Assembly: GCA_023445495.1 (NCBI GenBank)
Contig: JAEXLC010000114.1
Location: 1-7,877, forward strand
Reading direction: 5' to 3'
Length of the DNA stretch: 7,877 nucleotides
Source of the DNA: Pseudomonadota bacterium
GTDB lineage: Bacteria > Pseudomonadota > Alphaproteobacteria > Sphingomonadales > Sphingomonadaceae
A program made the translations under genes and the position numbers. The number at the start of each line of letters is the position of its first letter. Position 1 is the stretch's first letter. This document shows positions 1 to 5,648 of this stretch, in pieces. Below the pieces are notes generated by a model, which was not told the origin of the DNA, searched no databases, and saw only the letters and a program-made list of their open reading frames with translations.

Positions 1-55
1 GGGCGCCGGGCCCCCCCCCAGTGCGACGCACTTTCCGCCTCTGCCCCTCTCCCAA

Positions 56-78
56 CCCTCTCCCCGGAGGGGAGAGGG
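56..78. terminator. Perfect 10-bp stem hairpin, probable bidirectional terminator or intergenic repeat
   Basis: CCCTCTCCCC (56-65) and GGGGAGAGGG (69-78) are exact reverse complements separated by the three-base loop GGA. Four T's (80-83) follow on the plus strand. The hairpin begins 11 bp beyond the stop of the minus-strand isomerase gene, so it can end that transcript as well as any plus-strand transcript arriving from the left. Only the plus-strand reading has a T run. Its pyrimidine-rich/purine-rich arms are typical of short hairpins dispersed between genes in sphingomonads, so it may be a repeat family member rather than a dedicated terminator. The remaining bases 1-55 contain no supported gene. 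Confidence 0.6.
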
Positions 79-89
79 CTTTTGAAGGG

Positions 90-1070
90 TCACCCCGCGA
101 ACAGCGCTTCCCGCGCCAGCCGCAGCGTCTCCACCGCGTCCTGCTTCGCCTGCGCCGCCTTCATCGCATCGAAATCGAGCCGGTCGAGCGCCTTCTCGAT
201 ATGCTTGAGGAAGCCGATCGCGCTCTTGGCCGCGCCCACGCAATCCTCGCGGAACGGGAACTGGTCGAGCTGCCACACGCCCTCCCACTTGTTCTTGCGC
301 AGCGTGTAGAAGAACTCGAACAGCTCGATCGGGTGGACCGAGCCGGCGATCATGTCGTCGTCCCAGCCGCGCAGATTATCGTTCACGTCCATGCCGAACA
401 GCCGGCCATGGTCGATCGCCAGCTGGGCCGAATCCGCCGGGCTTTCGCCGCCGTACAGCGCATGGCCGAAATCGAGCAGGATGCCGATATTGGGCAGCCC
501 GATCTTCTCGATGCCGAGCAGCGTGCGCGCGACGCTGTCGAAGCTCATATGGTTGCGCGGCTCGCGCGGCTTGTATTCGATCACGAACTGGAGGTCGGGA
601 TTCTCCGAGGCGAGCTGGCCGACGCCGTCCATGCTCATCCGCCACAGATCGCCATGATCGACCTGGAAGGGATAGTCCCAGCCGTCCTGGCCCGGCCACA
701 GCTTCACATATTTCGCGCCGAAGCGGCGGACCACGCCGGCGGCTTCGGTGATCATCGCATGCGCTTCGCGGCGGATGCCCGGATCGGGATTGGTGAAGGC
801 GCCCTTGGCGAACTTGCGCGTGTAGATCTCCGGCGTGATGCCGATCACCGACAGGTTGTTGCGGGCAAGCGCGGCCTCGACCGCGGCGAAATCGGTCTCG
901 CCGCCGGGGAAGGGATAGTTGATGTCGACCACCGACAGATCGCCGACCTCGCCGGCCAGGTCGATCATCTCGATCAGCGAGCGCGCCGGGCCATAGCCGT
1001 CGGTCGCATAGCGATCCACATAGGTGGCGAAGTGCCAGATCCCCGCGCCATACTTCTGCTCGCTCGCCAT
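90..1070 (-). CDS. Xylose-isomerase-like TIM-barrel sugar isomerase (candidate D-apiose isomerase)
   Basis: A 326-residue protein of the AP-endonuclease-2/xylose-isomerase-like TIM-barrel superfamily. It is predicted to be a cytosolic, divalent-metal-dependent aldose-ketose isomerase. Visible landmarks are KLWPGQDGWDYP (about 123-134), IEYKPREPRNH (164-174), which resembles the EPKPNEPR metal/substrate strand of bacterial xylose isomerases, LDFGHALYGGES (199-210) with a likely metal-site His-203, and MDVNDN (227-232) with likely ligand aspartates. The C-terminus is a helical tail (about 290-326). The chosen ATG has an AGGA Shine-Dalgarno 7-10 bases upstream. The gene follows the DeoR-type repressor in the same direction with a 90-bp gap, so it is probably cotranscribed with it. 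The divergent unit encodes a split transketolase and an FGGY kinase, which suggests this enzyme makes the ketose that the kinase phosphorylates. D-apiose is the favoured substrate by inference. D-xylose, L-rhamnose-type or tetrose substrates cannot be excluded. Family assignment is firm; substrate is not. Confidence 0.9.
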   Translation of the reverse strand: MASEQKYGAGIWHFATYVDRYATDGYGPARSLIEMIDLAGEVGDLSVVDINYPFPGGETDFAAVEAALARNNLSVIGITPEIYTRKFAKGAFTNPDPGIRREAHAMITEAAGVVRRFGAKYVKLWPGQDGWDYPFQVDHGDLWRMSMDGVGQLASENPDLQFVIEYKPREPRNHMSFDSVARTLLGIEKIGLPNIGILLDFGHALYGGESPADSAQLAIDHGRLFGMDVNDNLRGWDDDMIAGSVHPIELFEFFYTLRKNKWEGVWQLDQFPFREDCVGAAKSAIGFLKHIEKALDRLDFDAMKAAQAKQDAVETLRLAREALFAG

Positions 1071-1160
1071 CTTCCATCCTCTCGAAGTGCCGCCCGGCTG
1101 CGTGCCGGACGTGAAATCATGCGGCCGTCGCGTTTTCGCGCCTGGCCCCGCGCCCGCCGG

Positions 1161-1949
1161 TCAGGCGATGAGTAGCTTCACGCCTGCCGCCTCGAACCCG
1201 GCCCGGTCCTCGTCCCGGATGCCGTCGTCGGTCACCAGCGTGTGGATCAGCTCGATCCCGCCGAGCGACGAGAAGGAGCGCTGCCCGATCTTGCTGCTGT
1301 CGGCGACCAGGATCACTTCGGCCGCGGATTCGATCATCGCGCGCTTCACCGTGATGTCGGAGAGCGACGGGAAGGTGAGGCCGGCATCGAGCGACACCGC
1401 CGCCGTCGCCAGGAACAGCTTCTGCGCGAACAGCCCGCGGAAATAGTCGCCCGAGCGCTCGCCGCTGAGCGACAGCGTCGGCGCCTTGAAATGGCCGCCC
1501 GGCATATGGACGTCGAACCCCGGCAGCCCGCCCAGCGCCAGCGCGATGTTGAGCGCGTTGGTGATCACCGTCAGCCCGTTGCGGGTGGCGAGGTGCGACG
1601 AGATCTCGGTGGTGGTCGATCCGGAATCGAGGATGATCGTCTCGCCATCCTGCACCAGCGCCGCCGCCGCCCGGCCGATCCGGCGCTTGGCCTCCATATG
1701 GACCATGTGATGCAGCGCCATCGCGCGCACCTGCTGGGTGACCGACTTGAGGAACGCGCCGCCATGCTCGCGCACGACATGGCCTTCCGCCTCGAGCTTC
1801 TCCAGGTCCTGGCGCACCGTGACTTCGGAGACGCCGAAAGCATCCGCGAGCGTGCGGACGCGGGCGGCGCCTTCTTCCTGCATCCATTCCAGGATCTTCA
1901 TCCGGCGGGCTTCGCCAAGCAGCCCGGGCGTTCCGGTTCGAGTGTTCAT
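1161..1949 (-). CDS. DeoR/GlpR-family transcriptional repressor
   Basis: A 262-residue protein of normal length for the family. An N-terminal winged helix-turn-helix (about 15-70) contains the DeoR signature SEVTVRQDLEKLEAEGHVVR (41-60) followed by EHGGA. The C-terminal DeoRC sensor domain, which in this family binds a phosphorylated sugar, shows DSGSTTTEISSHL (108-120), ITNALN (129-134), MPGG (149-152) and VADSSKIGQRSF (215-226). The ATG at 1949 is preferred because GGAG lies 6 bases upstream. An in-frame TTG four codons earlier (1961) overlaps that ribosome site and is less likely. The gene is divergent from the transketolase/kinase operon and precedes the isomerase, so it is probably the local, autoregulating repressor of both units, with a phosphosugar intermediate as inducer (inference). 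The 90-bp gap to the isomerase holds two weak inverted repeats, at 1094-1108 and 1129-1140. Confidence 0.93.
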   Translation of the reverse strand: MNTRTGTPGLLGEARRMKILEWMQEEGAARVRTLADAFGVSEVTVRQDLEKLEAEGHVVREHGGAFLKSVTQQVRAMALHHMVHMEAKRRIGRAAAALVQDGETIILDSGSTTTEISSHLATRNGLTVITNALNIALALGGLPGFDVHMPGGHFKAPTLSLSGERSGDYFRGLFAQKLFLATAAVSLDAGLTFPSLSDITVKRAMIESAAEVILVADSSKIGQRSFSSLGGIELIHTLVTDDGIRDEDRAGFEAAGVKLLIA

Positions 1950-2146
1950 GCCTGTCTCCAATCCCCGCGCGCGATGCGGAGCTGCAGTGGCTCTAGCATG
2001 CGGGCGCGTGCGGCATAGACAGGCTGCGCGATCGGGGGAGCGGCAAGGGCAGGGCGCGCGCCCGCCAGATCACCATTTTCCATGCCGAAACGCCGCACAG
2101 CCCATCCTCTTCCGTATCGCAGCTCTGAATTGCCGGATTTTGCGTG

Positions 2147-2176
2147 AAGCTAAGCGGTAACGCAGCGAAGTGTCAA
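2147..2176 (-). promoter_or_regulatory. Predicted promoter of the repressor/isomerase unit
   Basis: On the minus strand a perfect TTGACA occupies 2176-2171. It is followed, after 17 or 18 bases, by TTAGCT or TAGCTT, a poor match to a -10 box. The exact -35 box next to the operator repeats is the main support. The weak -10 keeps confidence low, although alphaproteobacterial promoters often deviate at this element. Confidence 0.3.
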
Positions 2177-2197
2177 CGAACGAACAACGATTCGTTG
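2174..2197. promoter_or_regulatory. Candidate DeoR-type operator: CAACGA repeats with a 13-bp palindrome
   Basis: CAACGA-T-TCGTTG (2185-2197) is a perfect inverted repeat with a one-base centre. A further direct copy of CAACGA(A) lies at 2174-2180, joined to it by CGAA. A related AACGAAAA occurs downstream at 2211-2218. Repeated TTCG/CGAA-containing half-sites are characteristic of operators of DeoR/GlpR-type repressors, and such a repressor is encoded next door. The site touches the -35 boxes of both predicted divergent promoters. That it is an operator is inferred. Confidence 0.5.
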
Positions 2198-2222
2198 CAA
2201 AATGGAGGTAAACGAAAATAAT
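2195..2222 (+). promoter_or_regulatory. Predicted promoter of the transketolase/kinase operon
   Basis: A sigma-70-like pair is visible: TTGCAA (2195-2200, 4 of 6 consensus bases) and AATAAT (2217-2222, 5 of 6), spaced by 16 bases. Transcription would start near 2229 and leave a leader of about 40 bases before the ATG at 2272. The -35 box overlaps the right arm of the palindrome at 2185-2197, as expected for a repressible promoter. Confidence 0.45.
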
Positions 2223-2271
2223 CGTAAGAAGTCGGTTGCCGTTCGCATCGGTCCTCGGTTAAGGCCCGGCC

Positions 2272-3132
2272 ATGGGTAAGGCAGTAGCAACCGAGCAATT
2301 CGTCGATGCGCGGGTGGCGGACATTCGCCGCCGCGCGGACTGGATACGGCGCCAGGCGCTGACGATGGCGCACCGCGCGAAGCAGGGGCATCCGGGCGGC
2401 GACATGTCGTGCGCAGACATCCTGGCGACGCTCTATTTCGCCGTGCTCCGCTTCGATCCGGCCAATCCGCAGGATCCGGCGCGCGATCGCTTCGTGATGA
2501 GCAAGGGCCATTGCACCGGCGCCTTTTATTCGGCGCTGGCCGGAGCGGGCTATTTCCCGGTCGCCGATCTGGAGACCTATCTCCAGCCCGGCTCGCGGCT
2601 GAACGGGCATCCGAACCGCAACTATCTGCCCGGCGTCGAGACCAATACCGGCCCGCTCGGGCACGGCCTGCCCGTGGCGGTCGGCATGGCGGTGGCGGGG
2701 CAGATCGACGCGGCGGACTTTCGGGTCTTTGCGCTGACCGGCGATGGCGAGCTGCAGGAAGGCAGCATGTGGGAAGCGGCGATGTTCGCCGGGCACCGCG
2801 GGCTCGGCAATCTCACCGTGATCGTCGATCGCAACCGGCTGCAGCAGGGCGCGCCGACCGAGGACACCAATTCGCTCGAGCCGCTGGCCGGCAAGTGGCG
2901 CGCGTTCGGCTGGGATGTCGCCGATGTCGATGGCCATGACCCCGCGGCGCTGCTCGAACTGCTCTCGGCGCCGCGCAACGTCGACGGCAAGCCGCTTTGC
3001 ATCATCGCCCATACGGTCAAGGGACGCGGCGTGAGCTACATGGAAAACCAGGCGGGCTGGCACCATGGCACGCCCAGCGACGCGCAGCTTGCCCAGGCCT
3101 TTGCCGAGCTCGATGTGGAGCTCGCGGCATGA
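2272..3132 (+). CDS. Transketolase, N-terminal (thiamine diphosphate pyrophosphate-binding) subunit
   Basis: A 286-residue protein corresponding to the N-terminal third of a full transketolase, as in the two-gene bacterial and archaeal form. Visible signatures are GHPGG (39-43), RFVMSKGH (73-80), GPLGHGLPVAVGMA (127-140), and the ThDP/metal motif starting at GDGE (157-160) and closing at VDRN (185-188), where many transketolases have D(Y/N)N. Next comes TVKGRGVSYMEN...WHH (248-265), the histidine-containing segment near the active site. The start ATG has only a weak AAGG ribosome site 8-11 bases upstream. Alone the protein would be inactive; it should pair with the next gene product, encoded with an ATGA overlap. 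With a sugar isomerase and an FGGY kinase in the locus, the complex more likely acts on a pathway-specific ketose phosphate, such as apulose 4-phosphate (AptA-like), than as the housekeeping enzyme. That specificity is inferred. Confidence 0.93.
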   Translation: MGKAVATEQFVDARVADIRRRADWIRRQALTMAHRAKQGHPGGDMSCADILATLYFAVLRFDPANPQDPARDRFVMSKGHCTGAFYSALAGAGYFPVADLETYLQPGSRLNGHPNRNYLPGVETNTGPLGHGLPVAVGMAVAGQIDAADFRVFALTGDGELQEGSMWEAAMFAGHRGLGNLTVIVDRNRLQQGAPTEDTNSLEPLAGKWRAFGWDVADVDGHDPAALLELLSAPRNVDGKPLCIIAHTVKGRGVSYMENQAGWHHGTPSDAQLAQAFAELDVELAA

Positions 3133-4082
3133 GCGCGGCACCGCAGGGCAAGGGCTTCGATTGCCGCAACGCCTATGTCGAGACGCTGGAGGCGCTGGCG
3201 GCCGAGGATCCGCGGATCGTCGCGGTGGTCAATGACTCGGTCGGCTCGTCGAAGCTCAACAGGTTTCGCGACCAGTTTCCCGAGCGGCTGGTCAATGTCG
3301 GCATCGCCGAGCAGAACATGGTCGGCGTCGGCGCCGGCCTCGCCAATGGCGGCAAGGTGCCGTTCGTCAGCGGCGCTTCCTGCTTCCTCACCGGCCGCGC
3401 GCTCGAGCAGATCAAGGCCGACATCGCCTACAGCAACGTCAATGTGAAGCTGTGCGGCATCTCGAGCGGCGTCGCCTATGGCGAGCTTGGCGCGACGCAT
3501 CACAGCATCGAGGACCTCGCCTGGCTGCGCGCGATGAAGGGGCTGACGGTGATCGTGCCGTCCGATCCCTGGGAAACCGCCGAGGCGATCCGCTGGGCCG
3601 CCGGTTATGACGGTCCGGTGTTCATCCGGGTGAGCCGCATGGCCGTGCCGGCGCTGGCCCGGCCGGAAGGCGCGCGCTTCGAGGCCGGCAAGGCCGAAGT
3701 GCTGCGCGAGGGCAGCGATGTCGCGATCATCGCCTGCGGCACTTTGGTCCACCGCGCGCTCGACGCCGCCGAGGCGCTGGCGGCGGAAGGCATCTTCGCC
3801 CGCGTGCTCAACATGGCGACGGTCTCGCCGATCGACCGCGAGGCGATCGTTGCCGCCGCCGGTACCGGTGCTATCGTCACCGCCGAAGAGCATGTCGTGC
3901 GTGGTGGCCTGGGTGGCGCCGTGGCCGAAGTCGTGGTGGAGGAGAGGCCGGTTCCGATGCGCGTTCTGGGGTTCCCCGGCTTCCTGGAGACCGGCTCGGC
4001 CGAATGGCTGTTCGAGCGGCACGGGCTGACGCCGGCAGGCATCGCCGCCGCGGCGCGCGAGCTGGTCGAGAAGCGCGGCTGA
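3129..4082 (+). CDS. Transketolase, C-terminal (pyrimidine-binding plus C-terminal domain) subunit
   Basis: A 317-residue partner of the preceding subunit. It carries the pyrimidine-binding domain with VNVGIAEQNM (55-64), in which Glu-61 should be the glutamate that activates thiamine diphosphate. GATHHSIEDLAWLR (121-134) and GPVFIRVSR (162-170) follow, then the transketolase C-terminal domain (about 185-310) with TVSPID (231-236) and EEHVVRGGLG (253-262). The start is the ATG overlapping the upstream TGA, with GGAG 9-12 bases before it. Upstream in-frame starts, as far as 2997, would lie inside the N-subunit gene and encode a non-homologous leader, so they were rejected. The four-base overlap implies translational coupling and equal subunit supply. 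Context points to a catabolic transketolase, possibly apulose-4-phosphate transketolase subunit B. Ordinary transketolase or a DXS-like function is less likely. Confidence 0.93.
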   Translation: MSAAPQGKGFDCRNAYVETLEALAAEDPRIVAVVNDSVGSSKLNRFRDQFPERLVNVGIAEQNMVGVGAGLANGGKVPFVSGASCFLTGRALEQIKADIAYSNVNVKLCGISSGVAYGELGATHHSIEDLAWLRAMKGLTVIVPSDPWETAEAIRWAAGYDGPVFIRVSRMAVPALARPEGARFEAGKAEVLREGSDVAIIACGTLVHRALDAAEALAAEGIFARVLNMATVSPIDREAIVAAAGTGAIVTAEEHVVRGGLGGAVAEVVVEERPVPMRVLGFPGFLETGSAEWLFERHGLTPAGIAAAARELVEKRG

Positions 4083-5542
4083 TGGCGCGCCCGGCGATCC
4101 TGTCGGTCGACCAGGGCACGACCAACACCAAGGCGCTGCTGTTCGCGGCGGATACCGGCGAAGTGCTGGGCCGCGCCTCGCATCCGCTGGGCGTGATCCA
4201 TCCGCGCCCCGGCTGGGCCGAGCAATCGGCCGAAGCGATCTGGGGCAGCGTCGCCGGCGCGATCGGCGAAGTCATCGCGACCACCCCGGGCGCCGAAGTC
4301 GCCTCGCTCGCCATCGCCAACCAGCGCGAGACGATCGTGCTGTGGGATGCCGAGAGCGGCGAGGCAGTCGCCCCCGCGATCAGCTGGCAGTGCCGGCGCA
4401 CCGCCGAACGCTGCGCCGCGCTGGCGCCGCATGCGCAGGAGATCGTCGCCGCGACCGGGCTCGGCATCGATCCGCTGGCGCCCAGCACCAAGCTCGCCTG
4501 GCTGCTCGACGAGACCCCGGGCGCCCGGGCCAAGGCCGAAGCCGGGCTGCTTCGCGCCGGCACGATCGACAGCTGGCTGCTCTGGAAGCTCACGGGTGGC
4601 GCGCAGCACGCCACCGATGTCAGCAACGCCTCGCGCACCCAGCTGATGTCGCTCGACGCGCTCGACTGGGACCGCGCGATGCTGTCGCTGTTCGGCGTGC
4701 CCCGGCTGGTGCTGCCGACGATCCGTCCTTCCGATGCGCAATTCGGCTTCACGGCTGCCAGTGGTGTGCCCTCGGGCCTGCCGATCGAAGTGCTGCTCGG
4801 TGATTCGCATGCGGCGCTGCTCGGCCACGGCTTTGCCGCCCCCGGCCAGGCCAAGGTCACCTGCGGCACCGGCTCCTCGCTGATGGCAGTGACGCCCGCG
4901 CGCGTCACCTCCGCGCACGGCCTGTGGAGCACGATCGCCTGGGCGCGCGGGCATGACGTCTTCCACGCGCTCGAAGGCAATGTCGCGGTATCGGGCCATG
5001 CCGCCGCCTTTGCCGTCCGCCTGCTCAACCTGCGCGACGAAGGCGAGCTGACCCGCCTTGCCGCCGAAGTGCCCGACAGCCAGGGCGTGACCTTCGTGCC
5101 CGCGCTGGCCGGGCTCGGCGCGCCGCACTGGCGTTCGGAGGCGCGTGGGCTGCTCAGCGGCATGTCGCTCGGCACCAGCCCCGCCCATGTCGCGCGTGCG
5201 GTGCTGGAAGGCATCGCGCTGCAGATCGCCGACATCGTCTTCGCGATGGACGCCGATCTCGGTGCGCCGCTCGACGTGCTGTCGGTCGATGGTGGTGCCG
5301 CCGCCAATGACCTGCTCGTCCAGATCCTCGCCGATGTGATCGACCGTCCGGTCCTGCGCCCGCGCCAGCTCGAGCTGGGTGCGCGGGGCGTGGCGCAGCT
5401 GGCGGCCGGCAAGCTGGGTGGCAATGGCTGGGCCATCGTCGACCAGGATCGCTTCGAGCCCGGCATCGCCGGTGCGGATCGCGGGCAATTGATGGCGCGC
5501 TGGCGCCAGGCCGTCACCGCCTCCGCCGCGACGCATCCCTAG
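4082..5542 (+). CDS. FGGY-family carbohydrate kinase, glycerol-kinase-like (candidate apulose/ketose kinase)
   Basis: A 486-residue cytosolic ATP-dependent sugar kinase. The N-terminal FGGY domain contains the phosphate loop DQGTTNTKALLF (10-21), HPRPGWAEQ (40-48), ANQRET (79-84) and GTIDSWLLWKLTGG (160-173). The C-terminal domain contains GDSHAALLGHG (240-250), with probable catalytic base Asp-241, then CGTGSSLM (261-268), EGNVAVSGHA (298-307), FVPALAGLGAPHW (338-350) and VDGGAAAND (402-410). The overall pattern is closest to glycerol kinase. However, the position where glycerol kinase has the glycerol-binding Tyr in DPYFSGTK is Leu-132 (DPLAPSTK), and the residue after the catalytic Asp is Ser-242 where GlpK has Gln. 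A substrate other than glycerol is therefore likely. The start is the ATG sharing one base with the preceding TGA; a longer in-frame start at 4004 lies inside the transketolase gene. It is the third gene of the operon and supplies the ketose phosphate for the transketolase (inferred). Confidence 0.92.
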   Translation: MARPAILSVDQGTTNTKALLFAADTGEVLGRASHPLGVIHPRPGWAEQSAEAIWGSVAGAIGEVIATTPGAEVASLAIANQRETIVLWDAESGEAVAPAISWQCRRTAERCAALAPHAQEIVAATGLGIDPLAPSTKLAWLLDETPGARAKAEAGLLRAGTIDSWLLWKLTGGAQHATDVSNASRTQLMSLDALDWDRAMLSLFGVPRLVLPTIRPSDAQFGFTAASGVPSGLPIEVLLGDSHAALLGHGFAAPGQAKVTCGTGSSLMAVTPARVTSAHGLWSTIAWARGHDVFHALEGNVAVSGHAAAFAVRLLNLRDEGELTRLAAEVPDSQGVTFVPALAGLGAPHWRSEARGLLSGMSLGTSPAHVARAVLEGIALQIADIVFAMDADLGAPLDVLSVDGGAAANDLLVQILADVIDRPVLRPRQLELGARGVAQLAAGKLGGNGWAIVDQDRFEPGIAGADRGQLMARWRQAVTASAATHP

Positions 5543-5575
5543 CCGGGGATGCCCGGCGGGGTGGCGCGCACGCCA
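5542..5575 (+). terminator. Two small hairpins after the kinase gene, weak terminator candidate
   Basis: GCCGGG (5542-5547) pairs with CCCGGC (5552-5557) around GATG, starting at the last base of the kinase stop codon. A second pair, TGGCG (5562-5566) with CGCCA (5571-5575), follows. Neither has a T run, so termination would be incomplete at best and read-through into the halogenase gene is possible. Confidence 0.25.
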
Positions 5576-5615
5576 TCGAAATCCGAGGTCGTCAGCAGGG
5601 AATCGCTCGGCTAAA

Positions 5616-5641
5616 CACGCGTGAAATCACGAGTGAGAAAT
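5616..5641. repeat. Imperfect tandem repeat directly upstream of the halogenase gene
   Basis: CACGCGTGAAAT (5616-5627) is immediately followed by CACGAGTGAGAAAT (5628-5641). The units differ by one substitution and a two-base insertion. The junction also creates an inverted repeat, CGTGA-AA-TCACG (5620-5631). The second unit contains GTGAG, the only plausible but weak ribosome-binding sequence for the ATG at 5649. It may be an operator or a 5' leader element. No recognisable -35/-10 pair was found in this 106-bp gap. Confidence 0.5.
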
Positions 5642-5648
5642 CGATTCC

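Larger units (their letters stand above)
1950..2271. promoter_or_regulatory. Divergent intergenic control region
   Basis: This 322-bp spacer separates the repressor from the transketolase operon. I see no convincing gene in it. The half nearest the operon (about 2130-2230) is clearly more A/T-rich than the surrounding genes and carries the candidate operator and both candidate promoters listed separately. The half nearest the repressor (1950-2100) is G/C-rich and includes a 12-bp perfect palindrome, GGGCGCGCGCCC (2052-2063), which may fold in the repressor mRNA leader. If the minus-strand promoter is correct, that leader would be roughly 190 bases long. Confidence 0.7.

Noticed and set aside
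1..20. G/C-only start of the window with a run of nine C's, resembling a polylinker-type sequence
   Set aside because: Too short to distinguish cloning-vector residue, assembly edge or natural GC-rich intergenic DNA. No flanking restriction-site series follows.
1129..1140. CGCGTTTTCGCG before the isomerase as a second DeoR operator
   Set aside because: It shares only CGAAAA with the main control region, has no clear promoter around it, and the short match is weak evidence.
21..1175. A long plus-strand open frame over the isomerase gene
   Set aside because: Its composition is that of a codon-shadow protein with no domain, while the minus strand encodes a convincing TIM-barrel enzyme with a good ribosome site.
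2052..2063. GGGCGCGCGCCC palindrome as an operator
   Set aside because: G/C-only palindromes of this length are common by chance in such DNA, and it lies far from both predicted promoters. A role in mRNA folding is possible but unsupported.
3605..5536. A 643-codon open frame on the minus strand, antisense to the transketolase C subunit and the kinase
   Set aside because: It is longer than either real gene, but its translation is Arg/Gly/Ala-rich with no recognisable motif, and the plus strand has clear family signatures throughout. Such shadows are expected in very GC-rich DNA.
5620..5631. CGTGAAATCACG as a CRP/FNR-type site
   Set aside because: GTGA and TCAC are separated by only two bases, not the six found in CRP-type sites. 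It is better described as part of the tandem repeat.
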